A stretch of 64,000 bases of DNA from Flavobacterium sp. 9R (GCF_902506345.1 NZ_LR733413.1:378531-442530), one strand, 5' to 3'. Positions 9,323 to 19,001 are shown, counted from the first letter of the stretch. The notes: generated from the sequence alone by a model not told the origin. Numbers and translations: made by a program.

Positions 9323-11227
9323 ATGGAAGAAAAAAAGATTGACATTAATTCAATTATCGGTTTTATATTGATTTTTGGAATTTTGGTTTGGATTATGTAC
9401 CAAAACCAACCCGATCCTAAAGTTGTTGCGGCTGAAAAAGCCCAAAAAGAATTGGTTTTAAAAGCTCAAAAAGCAAAAGAATTGGCGAATAAAGCAGTTG
9501 AAAAAGCAACTGTTGCGGTAGCTACTGGCGATTCTACTCAATTGGTAGCTTTGCAAAAAACATTAGGAAATTTTGCTTATTCTGCGACGTTACCTTCTGC
9601 AAAAAATGATTTTACTACGATTGAAAATGAAGTGATAAAATTAAAAATTGCTAATAAAGGTGGTTATATCGCTGAGGCAACTTTGAAAAACTTTGAAAAA
9701 TTCAAAAAAGGTTCTGGTCAGTTGGTAGAATTGATAAAAAATAATAATGCTAATTTGAATATTGTTTTGCAAACCAATGACAACCGAACTTTAAATACCA
9801 AAGACTTGTTTTTTGAGCCTACTTTAACCAAAATAGGAGCGGATCAAGTGTTGTCTATGAAGTTAAAGTCAGGTCCAAATTCATTTTTAGAATATAAATA
9901 CGTAGTGAAACCAAACGATTATATGATTGGTTTTGATGTGCGTTCTCAAGGCTTGAACCAAGTATTGAATACTGCTAAGCCATTGGATTTAGAATGGGAT
10001 TTGAAAGCTTTCAGAAATGAAAAGAGCATATCTTACGAAAATAAATATACTGAGATTTATTTTGAACATAAAGAGGGTAAAGTTGATTATGCTGGATTAG
10101 GTGCTAAAGAAGAAGAAACTCTTGAAAAGCCTACATTTATAGCTTTCAAACAACATTTCTTTACTTCTATATTGGTTTCTAAAACACCTTTTGAGAAAGC
10201 GCAATTGGTTTCTACCAATCTTATGAATGATGAAAAAGTAGACACTACTTTTACAAAATCATTCAAAGCGAATTTACCTTTGGCTTTTACTAATGGAGAG
10301 CTTGATTATAAATTAAATTGGTACATAGGACCTTCTGATTATAAGACTTTAGCACATTACGATCAAAATCTAGAAAAAATCATCACTTTAGGTTGGGGAA
10401 TCATTGGTTGGATCAACCGTTTTATCTTTGTGCCTTTATTTGGTTTCCTAGGTTCTTATATTGCTTATGGTATTGCGATTATTCTTTTTACGATTTTAAT
10501 AAAATTGGCAATGTCGCCTATTACTTTCAAATCGTTCTTGTCACAAGCCAAAATGAAAGTATTGCGTCCAGAAATTGCTGAATTGGGTGAGAAATTCAAA
10601 AAAGACCCAATGAAAAAGCAACAAGAAACAATGAAGTTGTACAACAAAGCTGGAGTAAATCCTATGGCGGGTTGTATACCAGCATTGATACAAATGCCTT
10701 TCTTGATGGCTTCGTTTCAGTTTTTTCCTTCAGCTTTTGAGTTAAGACAACAAAAGTTTTTATGGGCAGATGATTTGTCTTCTTTTGATGAAATTGTAAA
10801 ATTACCGTTCCATATTCCATTGTATGGAGATCATATTAGTTTGTTTCCAATTTTGGCAGCGATTGCAATTTTCTTCTATATGAAAATGACTTCAGGAGAT
10901 CAACAAATGGCAGCACCGCAACAAGAAGGTATGCCAGATATGGCCAAAATGATGAAGATTATGATCTATGTTTCGCCATTGATGATGTTATTCTTCTTTA
11001 ATAGTTATGGAGCAGGTTTGAGTTTGTATAACTTCATTTCCAACTTAGTTACTATTTTAATTATGTTGGTAATCAAAAGATATTTTATCGATGGAGATAA
11101 AATTCACGCTCAAATCCAAGAAAATAAATTGAAAGAGCCTAAAAAACAAGGAAGATTCCAACGCAAATTACAAGAAGCAATGGAACAAGCTGAAGCTCAA
11201 AAAGCGGCTCAACAAAAGAAAAAATAA
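9323..11227 (+). CDS. yidC: Membrane protein insertase YidC
   Basis: 634 residues. An N-terminal transmembrane segment (IIGFILIFGILVWIMY) is followed by a charged Ala/Lys-rich linker and a large periplasmic beta domain (about 100-350). The five-helix insertase core (about 365-590) contains KFKKDPMKKQQETMKLYNK and GCIPALIQMPF, which are diagnostic. The C-terminal tail is basic. YidC inserts and folds inner-membrane proteins with or without SecYEG. Position after pyrG fits a common flavobacterial order. A bidirectional terminator follows. Confidence 0.96.
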   Translation: MEEKKIDINSIIGFILIFGILVWIMYQNQPDPKVVAAEKAQKELVLKAQKAKELANKAVEKATVAVATGDSTQLVALQKTLGNFAYSATLPSAKNDFTTIENEVIKLKIANKGGYIAEATLKNFEKFKKGSGQLVELIKNNNANLNIVLQTNDNRTLNTKDLFFEPTLTKIGADQVLSMKLKSGPNSFLEYKYVVKPNDYMIGFDVRSQGLNQVLNTAKPLDLEWDLKAFRNEKSISYENKYTEIYFEHKEGKVDYAGLGAKEEETLEKPTFIAFKQHFFTSILVSKTPFEKAQLVSTNLMNDEKVDTTFTKSFKANLPLAFTNGELDYKLNWYIGPSDYKTLAHYDQNLEKIITLGWGIIGWINRFIFVPLFGFLGSYIAYGIAIILFTILIKLAMSPITFKSFLSQAKMKVLRPEIAELGEKFKKDPMKKQQETMKLYNKAGVNPMAGCIPALIQMPFLMASFQFFPSAFELRQQKFLWADDLSSFDEIVKLPFHIPLYGDHISLFPILAAIAIFFYMKMTSGDQQMAAPQQEGMPDMAKMMKIMIYVSPLMMLFFFNSYGAGLSLYNFISNLVTILIMLVIKRYFIDGDKIHAQIQENKLKEPKKQGRFQRKLQEAMEQAEAQKAAQQKKK

Positions 11228-11250
11228 GTATTTTCAAATTCTGTTTATAA

Positions 11251-11282
11251 AAAAAACTTCCGCCAAAAGCGGAAGTTTTTTT
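11251..11282. terminator. Bidirectional terminator between yidC and fasciclin gene
   Basis: AAAAAACTTCCGC, loop CAAAA, GCGGAAGTTTTTTT. It has A/T runs on both sides and serves two convergent genes. Confidence 0.85.
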
Positions 11283-11302
11283 GTTTTTAGAAATAATCAC
11301 TT

Positions 11303-12235
11303 TTACAAAGTTGGTAGTAAGACTTTGTTTACTGCGTGGATAATTCCGTTTGAACATTGTACATCAGTTAAAACAATATTTGTTACTCTTGCTTGTTCAT
11401 CTGTAATTGTTGTGCCAGAAAACTTTAAAATTCCTGTTTCTAAAGTAGGTGACGATGCAGGAATTCCTGTAGATAGTACATTTGCTCCACCAATAACATG
11501 ATAAGTTAATACTGCAGTTTTTTGAGCACTTGTTAACCCACCGTACAGACTTGTAGTTGCTGTATCAAATGCAGAATTTAAAGGTGCAAAAACTGTGAAA
11601 GGTGATGGTGTTGCGCTACTACTTAATGTTGTAATTAAATTTTGCGTAGTTAATAATGTTGCCAACGTAGAGAAATTAGGATTAGCTGTTGCATGTGTAA
11701 CAATTGTTGGCAAACCAATTACTGCATCCACTACGTGTATAACCCCGTTCGAAGCCATTACATCAGCTGTTGTAACTGTGGCAACACCGTTTAATTTTAC
11801 TCCAGAAGTTAAGTCCACATACATACTTAAAGTATTTGTTGTAGATGCTCCTCCTTTAGCAAGTGTTTTAATGTATCCTGTTTTCAAATCGGTTGATTTG
11901 GCTGTACCGCTTACTACGTGATTTAATAAAATTTGTGTCAAAAGATCTTTTGGTACATCATTAACGGAAGCGAATTTATTATCGCTTAAGAATTTTGTAA
12001 ATGCTGCATCTGTTGGAGCAAATACTGTAAAAGGACCTGTTCCTTGAAGTGTAGCTGCTAACTCTGCTCTCGTTAACGCTTGTACTAAAATTTTTAAATT
12101 TGAATTTTTTACTGCAATACCTGTAATGGTATTGTCTACCGGTTTAGGGTTGTCATCATCATTGTCGCAAGATACAGCGAATGATAAAAATGCAATACAA
12201 GCCAAAGCCATTTTTAATTTTGATGCAATTTTCAT
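11303..12235 (-). CDS. Lipoprotein with two fasciclin (FAS1) domains
   Basis: 310 residues from ATG at 12235. The signal sequence ends in lipobox FAVSC and the mature N-terminus is CDNDDDN, an acidic start of the kind linked to surface export of lipoproteins in Bacteroidota. Two FAS1 repeats follow (about 36-175 and 178-310), each with the pattern FTVFAPTDAAF / FTVFAPLNSAF and the closing segment ASNGVIHVVDAVI / CSNGIIHAVNKVLLP. FAS1 domains mediate adhesion or matrix contact; the exact ligand is unknown. The longer frame to 12283 crosses the promoter box and was rejected. Confidence 0.9.
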   Translation of the reverse strand: MKIASKLKMALACIAFLSFAVSCDNDDDNPKPVDNTITGIAVKNSNLKILVQALTRAELAATLQGTGPFTVFAPTDAAFTKFLSDNKFASVNDVPKDLLTQILLNHVVSGTAKSTDLKTGYIKTLAKGGASTTNTLSMYVDLTSGVKLNGVATVTTADVMASNGVIHVVDAVIGLPTIVTHATANPNFSTLATLLTTQNLITTLSSSATPSPFTVFAPLNSAFDTATTSLYGGLTSAQKTAVLTYHVIGGANVLSTGIPASSPTLETGILKFSGTTITDEQARVTNIVLTDVQCSNGIIHAVNKVLLPTL

Positions 12236-12280
12236 AATCTTTTTTTTTAATTGAGTTAGAGTTAATGTTATTTTGTTGTT

Positions 12281-12307
12281 CAAAGTTATTTAATAAAGAT
12301 TAAACAA
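12281..12307 (-). promoter_or_regulatory. Promoter of the fasciclin gene
   Basis: Minus-strand TTG (12305-12307), a 16-base spacer and TAACTTTG (12281-12288) match the Bacteroidota -33/-7 pattern. The leader would be about 40 bases. Confidence 0.6.
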
Positions 12308-12433
12308 AATTTAATTTTATATATTGATTAATACTTGTTTATAGGTGATAATTAAATGATTTAAAGCTTATCAAGTGTTTTTTGTTTATTTTAATAGTAT
12401 TATTGTTAAACAAATATTAATAATCGCAAAGTC

Positions 12434-12463
12434 TTGTTACTTTAGCTTCATTTATTACTTTTG
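12434..12463 (+). promoter_or_regulatory. Promoter of the YwqK-like gene
   Basis: TTG (12434-12436), a 19-base spacer and TACTTTTG (12456-12463). The implied leader is roughly 87 bases and AT-rich. The 321-base gap 12236-12556 holds these two divergent promoters and nothing else I can identify. Confidence 0.6.
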
Positions 12464-12556
12464 GTAGTGAATAGTACTGAGAACAATTTTTAGAACATTT
12501 AGCAGTTGTATATTTTTATTTCTGATAGTTTTTTAACAATGATAAATTTTTAAAAT

Positions 12557-13261
12557 ATGATTAATAAGGGATTGTTTTTGATTTTATTTTTCCAGATTTC
12601 AGCCTTGTTGGCACAAGGGACTACCAATCAATTGGATAGTGAGGGTAAGAAAAATGGACTTTGGAGAGGGTATTATGAAGAATCCAAAAGGTTGCGTTAT
12701 GAAGGAACTTTTTTGCACGGTAAAGAAGTAGGTGTTTTTAAATATTTTGATGATACGAAAGCAGCAGATGTGATTGCCACTCGCGAGTTTAACGAAAAAG
12801 ACAATTCAGCGTATACTATTTTTTACAATCAAAATAAGTTTAAGGTAAGTGAAGGCAAGGTGGTTAATAAACTCTTTGAAGGAGAATGGATTTATTATCA
12901 CTTCAATTCGAAAGAGATAATGACAAAAGAATTTTATGATAAAGGAAAATTGTCAGGATTGAGAACGGTTTATTTTCCTGATGGTAAAGTAGCTGAAGAA
13001 ACTCACTACGTAGATGGACTTAAACACGGGAGTTGCAAAATTTATTCTGATAAAGGTATCGTTTTAGAAGAAACAGTTTATCAAAAGGGACAATATAATG
13101 GCCCTGCGATTTTTAGAGATACTAATGGTTTTATTGCTTCCAAAGGAAATTTTGTGTTGGGTAAAAAAGAGGGTGTTTGGGAGTTTTATGAAAAAGATAA
13201 GTTAGTGAAGAAACGAAATATGAGTTATCCTGAAGGCCTTACCAAGCGTAAAAAGAATTAA
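12557..13261 (+). CDS. Exported YwqK-like protein with MORN-type repeats
   Basis: 234 residues with a signal peptide (LFFQISALLAQ). The rest is built of repeats with the pattern G-x-x-x-G-x-W/Y-x-x-Y/F (KKNGLWRGYYEESK, LFEGEWIYYHF, LSGLRTVYFPDGK, KHGSCKIYSDKG, KEGVWEFYEKDK). This is the MORN-2 or YwqK type of repeat. Database labels call such proteins toxin-antitoxin YwqK antitoxins, but in flavobacteria they are usually exported proteins of unknown role and no toxin gene is next to this one. The C-terminus is basic (LTKRKKN). Confidence 0.8.
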   Translation: MINKGLFLILFFQISALLAQGTTNQLDSEGKKNGLWRGYYEESKRLRYEGTFLHGKEVGVFKYFDDTKAADVIATREFNEKDNSAYTIFYNQNKFKVSEGKVVNKLFEGEWIYYHFNSKEIMTKEFYDKGKLSGLRTVYFPDGKVAEETHYVDGLKHGSCKIYSDKGIVLEETVYQKGQYNGPAIFRDTNGFIASKGNFVLGKKEGVWEFYEKDKLVKKRNMSYPEGLTKRKKN

Positions 13262-13296
13262 CTTTTGCTTAGATAATTTCTGTGCTAAATGTTTTG

Positions 13297-13304
13297 TAAC
13301 TTTG
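13297..13304 (+). promoter_or_regulatory. TAnnTTTG box for mnmA
   Basis: TAACTTTG followed by CACCCTATTTTAAAAA. The same TTTGCACCCTATTTTAAAAA string follows the box of the DEAD-box helicase gene on the other strand near 36180. It lies 25 bases before the ATG. Confidence 0.55.
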
Positions 13305-13329
13305 CACCCTATTTTAAAAAAGGGTTTTG

Positions 13330-14505
13330 ATGAAAAAGAGAGTAGTTGTTGGTCTTTCTGGAGGTGTAGATTCTAGTGTTGCGGCTTATTTGTTGCAACA
13401 AGAAGGATATGAAGTTATTGGGCTATTTATGAAAAATTGGCACGATGACTCAGTAACAATATCCAATGAATGCCCTTGGTTAGAAGATAGCAATGATGCT
13501 TTATTGGTAGCCGAAAAATTAGGAATCCCTTTCCAAACGGTTGACCTTAGTGAACAATACCAAGAAAAGATTGTGGATTACATGTTCAGTGAATATGAGA
13601 AAGGACGTACTCCAAACCCTGATGTATTGTGTAATCGCGAAATTAAATTTGCTGTTTTTTTAGAAATTGCTTTGAGTCTAGGAGCAGATTATGTGGCTAC
13701 TGGACATTATTGCCAAAAGCGAACTACAGAAATAGACGGGAAACCCTTGTATCACCTTATCGCAGGTGCTGATACTAACAAAGATCAATCTTATTTTTTA
13801 TGTCAATTGTCGCAAGAACAGTTGGCTAAATCTTTGTTTCCAATTGGTGCATTAACGAAACCTCAAGTTCGTGAAATAGCAGCCGAAATGGAATTGGTTA
13901 CCGCAGAGAAAAAAGATTCTCAAGGTTTATGTTTTATTGGTAAAGTACGTTTACCAGAGTTTTTACAACAAAAATTGCAACCCAAAGAAGGTCAAATTAT
14001 CCAAATAGACAAAAATCACAGTGTGTATTCATCCTCTGATGAAACTGAGACTCTTGATTCTTTGTCTCATAAAATCACTTACACTCCAGAAATGGGCAAG
14101 GTAGTTGGGAAACACCAAGGCGCTCATTATTTTACAGTTGGTCAAAGAAAAGGGCTTAACGTTGGTGGTACAACAGAGCCTTTGTTTGTTATCGCTACTG
14201 ATGTGGTGACCAATACAATTTACACAGGCTTGTCTAGCAATCATCCTGGATTGTTTAGAAGAGGATTGTTTATTGATGCCTCTGAAACACATTGGATTCG
14301 TACCGATTTAGCCTTGTCAGTGGGTGAGTCTAAAGAAGTAATGGCGAGAATTCGTTACCGTCAGCCGTTGCAAAAAGCCACGTTGCATCAAGAAGAAAAA
14401 GGAATGTATGTGATTTTTGATGAACCACAATCGGCTATTACTGAAGGACAATTTGTGGCTTGGTACCAAGAGGACGAATTGTTAGGCTCTGGGGTTATAG
14501 CTTAG
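13330..14505 (+). CDS. mnmA: tRNA-specific 2-thiouridylase MnmA
   Basis: 391 residues from ATG at 13330; the TTG three bases upstream is not needed. It thiolates U34 of tRNA for Glu, Gln and Lys in the cytoplasm. The P-loop SGGVDSS lies at 10-16. The catalytic cysteines are Cys101 ([10 protein letters not shown]) and Cys201 (QGLCFIGK), both in the expected contexts, so the disulfide-relay mechanism is intact. The C-terminal beta-barrel domain is present. A heptamer repeat begins one base before the stop codon. Confidence 0.96.
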   Translation: MKKRVVVGLSGGVDSSVAAYLLQQEGYEVIGLFMKNWHDDSVTISNECPWLEDSNDALLVAEKLGIPFQTVDLSEQYQEKIVDYMFSEYEKGRTPNPDVLCNREIKFAVFLEIALSLGADYVATGHYCQKRTTEIDGKPLYHLIAGADTNKDQSYFLCQLSQEQLAKSLFPIGALTKPQVREIAAEMELVTAEKKDSQGLCFIGKVRLPEFLQQKLQPKEGQIIQIDKNHSVYSSSDETETLDSLSHKITYTPEMGKVVGKHQGAHYFTVGQRKGLNVGGTTEPLFVIATDVVTNTIYTGLSSNHPGLFRRGLFIDASETHWIRTDLALSVGESKEVMARIRYRQPLQKATLHQEEKGMYVIFDEPQSAITEGQFVAWYQEDELLGSGVIA

Positions 14506-14557
14506 TTTTTAGTTGTTAGTTGTTAGTCCTTAGTTATTAGTGATTGGTCTTTAGTAA
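14502..14557 (+). repeat. Heptanucleotide tandem repeat at mnmA stop
   Basis: Eight consecutive 7-mers in register: TTAGTTT, TTAGTTG, TTAGTTG, TTAGTCC, TTAGTTA, TTAGTGA, TTGGTCT, TTAGTAA. The stop codon TAG (14503-14505) lies inside the first unit. Confidence 0.85.
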
Positions 14558-14597
14558 AAACCATAAAAAAATCTTCTGAAAAAAAGATAGTGTCGCC

Positions 14598-14700
14598 TAG
14601 CCCCTATGGGAGGGAATATCCTTTTTATCCTTTTTCTGGATAAAAAGATAGGAAGGACAGCGGGACCAAACGTGATGAATTCCCAAATTTTGTGCTCCTA
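14598..14700 (+). repeat. Dispersed hairpin repeat, copy B
   Basis: Starts TAGCCCCTATGGGAGGGAAT. The hairpin is CTTTTTATCC-tttttct-GGATAAAAAG (14621-14648, 10 perfect pairs). It continues with GACAGCGGGACC and ends TGTGCTCCTA. It lies between mnmA and the subtilase gene, both on the plus strand. Confidence 0.85.
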
Positions 14701-14749
14701 AAAACACTTAAAATTATAATTTATAATGATTTTTTGAGTACATTTCGGC

Positions 14750-16366
14750 ATGAAAAAAATAGTTTTTTTATTTTTCTTATTCCAATCTTTTTTGGTTTTT
14801 TCACAACAAGATGCTTGGGTGTATTTTGGTGATAAAGCCAATGTTCAAAACTATTTAGACAATCCTCAATTGATGCTTTCACAACGTGCTATTGATAGAA
14901 GAACGCGACAAAAAATTGCCTTTGACAGCAAGGATGTTCCCATTCCAGCTTCGTATATAAAAGCTGTAAAAGAGTCGGCGGGAATCACAATTATGGGGCA
15001 ATCAAAATGGCTAAATGCGTTGCATGTTCGAGGTACTCAAGCGGATATTACTTCTCTTAAAAATTTAGCTTTTGTTACTAAGATTAGCTTCGCGGATAAG
15101 TCCTTAAATGCTACAGGGAAAACAATAGCTGTGTCAAAATCACAGCAAATTCAAAAAAAATATAACACTGCTATTACGTATAATTATGGCACTTCAGCTA
15201 ATCAAATTCAGATGTTGAATGGTCATTTATTGCATCAGCAAAATTATACGGGGAGTGGTAAAATTATAGCAGTTTTGGATGCTGGATTTCCTGGCGTAGA
15301 CACCCAATTGCCGTTTAAAAAATTGAGAGATAATAATCAGATTTTGGGCGGATACAATTATGTGAATAGAAGTTCTAACTACTATACGGGAGATAATCAC
15401 GGTACGTTGGTGCTTTCTACTATGGGCGGGAATCAAGACCAAGCTTTGGTCGGAACGGCTCCTGATGCGTCTTATTATCTTTTTGTTACAGAGAATGATG
15501 CATCAGAAAATCCTATTGAAGAAACGCTTTGGGTAGAAGCTGCAGAGAAAGCAGATAGTTTGGGTGTGGATATCATTAATAGTTCGTTAGGTTATTTTGA
15601 TTTTGATAATTCTAAATATAGCTATACTTATGAAGATATGAATGGCGCAACAACATTTATTAGCCGAGGAGCCGAGATTGCTTTTAGTAGAGGAATGCTT
15701 GTGGTGGCTTCTGCGGGAAATTCAGGGAACACAACTAATCCCAATATTGCTGCTCCAGCAGATGCAGTTTCTGTTCTTACGATTGGAGCAGTAACAGCCA
15801 GTAAGTCCAGAGCTTCTTTTAGTTCGATTGGTCCCTCGTTTGATGGTAGGGTTAAGCCAGAAGTGATGGCGCAAGGACAAGCTTCTGTTGTTTCGGATGA
15901 ATTTGGGAACATTGGTACGGCCAACGGAACTTCTTTTTCGAGTCCAATTCTAGCAGGAATGGTGGCGTGCTTATGGCAAGCTTTACCCGATAAAACCAAT
16001 AAAGAAATCAGAGATTTGATTATTCAATCTGCCGATAAATATTTGACTCCAACGCCACAACTGGGCTATGGAATTCCGGATTTTAGTGCGGCTGTAAATA
16101 AAGGACTTCTAGCGACAATAGACATTCAGATTGCTTCATTTTCTTTGTATCCCAATCCTGCCAAAGGAACGGTTTATGTGACTTTGCCTTCGACAGTAGA
16201 CGAGGTGCACCTTACTATTTATTCTTTATTGGGACAAAAAATAATGGAAGTACCTTTTACAAAATCAACACCTTCTTTTTCTGTAGAAACCTTGTGGAAT
16301 GGAGTATACTTGTACACTATTCAAGGAGGAAATTTTTCAGCTCAAGGAAAAATCATCAAATATTAA
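14750..16366 (+). CDS. Subtilisin-like (S8) protease with T9SS sorting domain
   Basis: 538 residues with signal peptide MKKIVFLFFLFQSFLVFSQ. An N-terminal pro-region (about 20-130) is followed by the S8 domain with the catalytic triad Asp177 (IAVLDAGFPG), His217 (DNHGT) and Ser395 (NGTSFSSP). The oxyanion Asn324 is in SAGNSG. The last 80 residues (IASFSLYPNPAKGTVYV to GKIIKY) form a type-A C-terminal sorting domain with the YPNP signature, which directs secretion by the type IX system and surface release or anchoring. The triad is complete, so an active secreted protease is expected. The nitronate monooxygenase-like gene starts 11 bases downstream. Confidence 0.93.
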   Translation: MKKIVFLFFLFQSFLVFSQQDAWVYFGDKANVQNYLDNPQLMLSQRAIDRRTRQKIAFDSKDVPIPASYIKAVKESAGITIMGQSKWLNALHVRGTQADITSLKNLAFVTKISFADKSLNATGKTIAVSKSQQIQKKYNTAITYNYGTSANQIQMLNGHLLHQQNYTGSGKIIAVLDAGFPGVDTQLPFKKLRDNNQILGGYNYVNRSSNYYTGDNHGTLVLSTMGGNQDQALVGTAPDASYYLFVTENDASENPIEETLWVEAAEKADSLGVDIINSSLGYFDFDNSKYSYTYEDMNGATTFISRGAEIAFSRGMLVVASAGNSGNTTNPNIAAPADAVSVLTIGAVTASKSRASFSSIGPSFDGRVKPEVMAQGQASVVSDEFGNIGTANGTSFSSPILAGMVACLWQALPDKTNKEIRDLIIQSADKYLTPTPQLGYGIPDFSAAVNKGLLATIDIQIASFSLYPNPAKGTVYVTLPSTVDEVHLTIYSLLGQKIMEVPFTKSTPSFSVETLWNGVYLYTIQGGNFSAQGKIIKY

Positions 16367-16377
16367 TTTACAATTCA

Positions 16378-17322
16378 ATGAATTCAATTATAAAGCTTTT
16401 TGGCATTCAATATCCAATCATTCAAGGAGGAATGATATGGAACAGTGGTTATAAATTGGCAAGTGCCGTTAGTAATGCTGGAGGATTAGGCATCATTGGT
16501 GCTGGTTCTATGTATCCTGAGGTGCTTAGAGAACACATACAAAAATGCAAGAAGGCGACAGATAAGCCTTTTGGCGTGAATGTTCCCATGTTGTATCCTA
16601 ATGTGGAAGAAATAATGAATATCATTGTAGAAGAAGGTGTAAAAATTGTTTTTACTTCAGCTGGAAATCCAAAAACTTGGACCGCTTTTTTGAAAGAAAA
16701 AGGAATTACAGTAGTACACGTGGTGAGTAGTTCGGTGTTTGCTTTGAAAGCCCAAGAAGCAGGAGTTGATGCTGTAGTTGCCGAAGGTTTTGAAGCTGGA
16801 GGACACAATGGGCGAGAGGAAACTACGACATTGACTTTGATTCCGATGGTGAAGCAAAAGATAAACATTCCGTTGATTGCTGCTGGTGGAATTGCCACTG
16901 GAAGAGGAATGCTTGCGGCAATGGCTTTGGGCGCTGATGGTGTTCAAGTAGGAAGTCGTTTTGCTGCTTCGGTAGAATCATCAGCTCACCATAATTTTAA
17001 AGAAGTAATCGTCAAAGTAAAAGAAGGGGATACGCAATTAACATTAAAAGAATTAGCGCCTGTTCGTTTGGTGAAAAATAAGTTTTACAATGATGTTCAG
17101 GAACTGTATGCAAAATGTCCTACCAAAGAAGATTTAGTTGCATTGCTTGGTAGAGCCCGAGCCAAGCGCGGGATGTTTGAAGGTGATTTGGTCGAGGGCG
17201 AATTAGAAATTGGTCAGATTGCGGGATTAATTACCGAAATTCAACCTGTAAAAGAAATAATAGATACTATGATTGCCGAGTTTAAACAAGCCCAAATTGA
17301 AATCGGACAATTCCAATTTTAA
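16378..17322 (+). CDS. Nitronate monooxygenase / FabK-like FMN protein
   Basis: 314 residues from ATG at 16378 (MNSIIKLFGIQYPIIQGGMI), a TIM-barrel flavoprotein. Diagnostic segments are the FMN-site IIQGGM, GGLGIIGAG, the catalytic-type His in GGHNGREE, and the phosphate-binding AAGGIATGRG and ALGADGVQVGSRF. The family covers nitronate monooxygenases and the enoyl-ACP reductase FabK; the sequence cannot cleanly separate the two. The longer frame from 16294 overlaps the protease gene and was rejected. It is probably cotranscribed with the protease and with the short secreted-protein gene that follows. Confidence 0.88.
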   Translation: MNSIIKLFGIQYPIIQGGMIWNSGYKLASAVSNAGGLGIIGAGSMYPEVLREHIQKCKKATDKPFGVNVPMLYPNVEEIMNIIVEEGVKIVFTSAGNPKTWTAFLKEKGITVVHVVSSSVFALKAQEAGVDAVVAEGFEAGGHNGREETTTLTLIPMVKQKINIPLIAAGGIATGRGMLAAMALGADGVQVGSRFAASVESSAHHNFKEVIVKVKEGDTQLTLKELAPVRLVKNKFYNDVQELYAKCPTKEDLVALLGRARAKRGMFEGDLVEGELEIGQIAGLITEIQPVKEIIDTMIAEFKQAQIEIGQFQF

Positions 17323-17344
17323 CTCCAACCCCAAACGCCTCCTC

Positions 17345-17746
17345 ATGTCAAAACCTACTATTTTATTTTTGTCTTTTGTCCTATTTTTTTGTTTTCAGCT
17401 GTCTAATGCTCAAACCTATAAGTTTCAAACTTCAGGCTACAGTATTTTAGAGAAAAACGAAAAAGGAAAATGGGGAGATTGGTCCGAATTGGATTTAATC
17501 AATATCCCAATTACGTTAGATACATCTAAACATCGAATTGTAGTCTACACCCCAATGCTTCAATTGTATAACATTCTTTCGTATGCAGAAATTGAAGAAA
17601 ACAAAACCGATATCATTTATTCTTTTGAATGCAAAGACGAAAATGGTGATTCCTGCACTTTGATGATTATTACTCGCAAACAACAAGGCAATCGCAAGCA
17701 GTTGTACATCAACTATGAGAATAGGATTTATTTGTATAATATTTAG
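17345..17746 (+). CDS. Small exported protein of unknown function
   Basis: 133 residues from ATG at 17345 with a signal peptide (SFVLFFCFQLSNAQ). The mature part is beta-rich with repeated Tyr, begins YKFQTSGYSILEKNEKGKWG and ends LYINYENRIYLYNI. Two Cys (ECKDENGDSC) could form a disulfide. I know no domain name for it; the type is common in flavobacteria. It lies 22 bases after the FabK-like gene. Its stop codon lies inside a heptamer repeat. Confidence 0.75.
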   Translation: MSKPTILFLSFVLFFCFQLSNAQTYKFQTSGYSILEKNEKGKWGDWSELDLINIPITLDTSKHRIVVYTPMLQLYNILSYAEIEENKTDIIYSFECKDENGDSCTLMIITRKQQGNRKQLYINYENRIYLYNI

Positions 17747-17784
17747 TCCTTAGTGATTAGTCCTTAGTGAAAAGTAATTAGCAT
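17743..17784 (+). repeat. Heptanucleotide tandem repeat at stop of the small exported protein
   Basis: Units TTAGTCC, TTAGTGA, TTAGTCC, TTAGTGA, AAAGTAA, TTAGCAT in register. The stop TAG (17744-17746) is inside the first unit, exactly as at mnmA. Confidence 0.8.
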
Positions 17785-17826
17785 TAAAACCAAAAACTAT
17801 AAACCAAAAAACACAAACCAAAACCC

Positions 17827-18267
17827 TTACTCTTTTTCAATATCTTTTATAAACTCATCATATTCGAGATAGAAAAGTTCTAAAGCATTCATTTTTTCGA
17901 AGAAAAAGTCAAAAATGTAGTCCCAGTGATTGCGGTTACTCATACTGTACCCATTTTTTTCAACCCAAATGCGGCTGATGGTTTTGCCATTTTCTAATGT
18001 GTAGTCTTTTTCAAAAACCAAATCTTTGATGAATTCATCTTCCAAAATACCTTTCAAAGCTTCGATTTTTTCGAAATATTGAGAACGTAAGTCATCATTT
18101 CGGTGTTCGATATCAATGAGTACTTGGGCTTTTTTATTATCTGCAAAAAATTTAAAAGAGAAATCTTTAATTTTTGTATCATACAACACCCATTTTCTTG
18201 GGTATTTCTCGGCGAAGGCCACCCAAAAATCGTGTTTTAATCGTTGATTTTCTGCTTTACTGTACAT
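17827..18267 (-). CDS. DUF4268 family protein
   Basis: 146 residues from ATG at 18267 (MYSKAENQRLKHDFWVAFAE). It has the family segments FWVAFAEKYPRKW, FSFKFFADNKKAQVLIDIEH and the C-terminal helix rich in Glu, Phe and Tyr. DUF4268 is a small cytoplasmic domain, sometimes fused to nucleases, of unknown function. A start at 18303 adding 12 residues (MEYKPNFLNSIQ) is possible. It is convergent with the upstream plus-strand unit and divergent from the Nudix gene. Confidence 0.8.
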   Translation of the reverse strand: MYSKAENQRLKHDFWVAFAEKYPRKWVLYDTKIKDFSFKFFADNKKAQVLIDIEHRNDDLRSQYFEKIEALKGILEDEFIKDLVFEKDYTLENGKTISRIWVEKNGYSMSNRNHWDYIFDFFFEKMNALELFYLEYDEFIKDIEKE

Positions 18268-18353
18268 TTGAATTGAATTTAGAAAGTTTGGTTTGTATTC
18301 CAAACAAAACTATAGTATATTTATTGGAATGCTTGCAAAAATAAGTTTTACCT

Positions 18354-19001
18354 ATGAATTTTCAAGATTTTCAGCAATATATCCCTCAAATACTTGAGGC
18401 TCCGCTTCCTGCTTTTGCTTCACATATAAAAATGGCGCCAAAAGAACGAATCGAATCCTTGAAAGCGTTTAGTTATGCAGATAAAAATCCACGAAAAGCT
18501 GCGGTTTTGATGTTGTTGTATCCAAAACAAGAGCAAACGCATTTGGTACTGATTGAAAGAAATTCTTATGAAGGTGTACATTCGGCTCAAATTGCTTTTC
18601 CCGGAGGTAAGTTTGAAAATGAAGATGTAGAATACGAAACTACGGCTTTGAGAGAATCCGAAGAAGAAATTGGAGTTTCGCGTGAGCAAATAAAAGTAAT
18701 AAGACCTTTTTCTCCTTTGTATATTCCGCCTAGTAATTTCTTAGTGCATCCTTATTTAGGTATTGCAAAAGAGACCCTAAATTTTGTATTAGAACCGAAA
18801 GAGGTGGCGAGTATAATTGAATTACCATTGTCTGATTTTTTAGGTGATGCGCTTTTGCATGAGACTAAACTGACGACTTCTTATGCTACTAATATTGCAA
18901 TTCCAGCTTTCAAAATCAACGAACATATAGTTTGGGGGGCTACAGCTATGATGCTGAGTGAGTTAAAAGAAGTCTTGCATTTTGTGCTTAAAAAATCATA
19001 A
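18354..19001 (+). CDS. Nudix hydrolase, CoA pyrophosphatase type
   Basis: 215 residues. The Nudix box runs from FPGGKFENED to LRESEEEIGV (about 82-108) and has the essential REXXEE pattern (Arg100, Glu101, Glu104, Glu105). The preceding segment HSAQIAFPGGK is typical of NudL/CoA diphosphatases, which cleave CoA and derivatives to 4'-phosphopantetheine and 3',5'-ADP. The enzyme is cytoplasmic and full length. Exact substrate preference is inferred from family only. Confidence 0.88.
   Translation: MNFQDFQQYIPQILEAPLPAFASHIKMAPKERIESLKAFSYADKNPRKAAVLMLLYPKQEQTHLVLIERNSYEGVHSAQIAFPGGKFENEDVEYETTALRESEEEIGVSREQIKVIRPFSPLYIPPSNFLVHPYLGIAKETLNFVLEPKEVASIIELPLSDFLGDALLHETKLTTSYATNIAIPAFKINEHIVWGATAMMLSELKEVLHFVLKKS

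Noticed and set aside
12557..13261. Antitoxin of a YwqK toxin-antitoxin system
   Set aside because: The protein has a signal peptide and no neighbouring toxin gene; MORN-type repeats explain the similarity.
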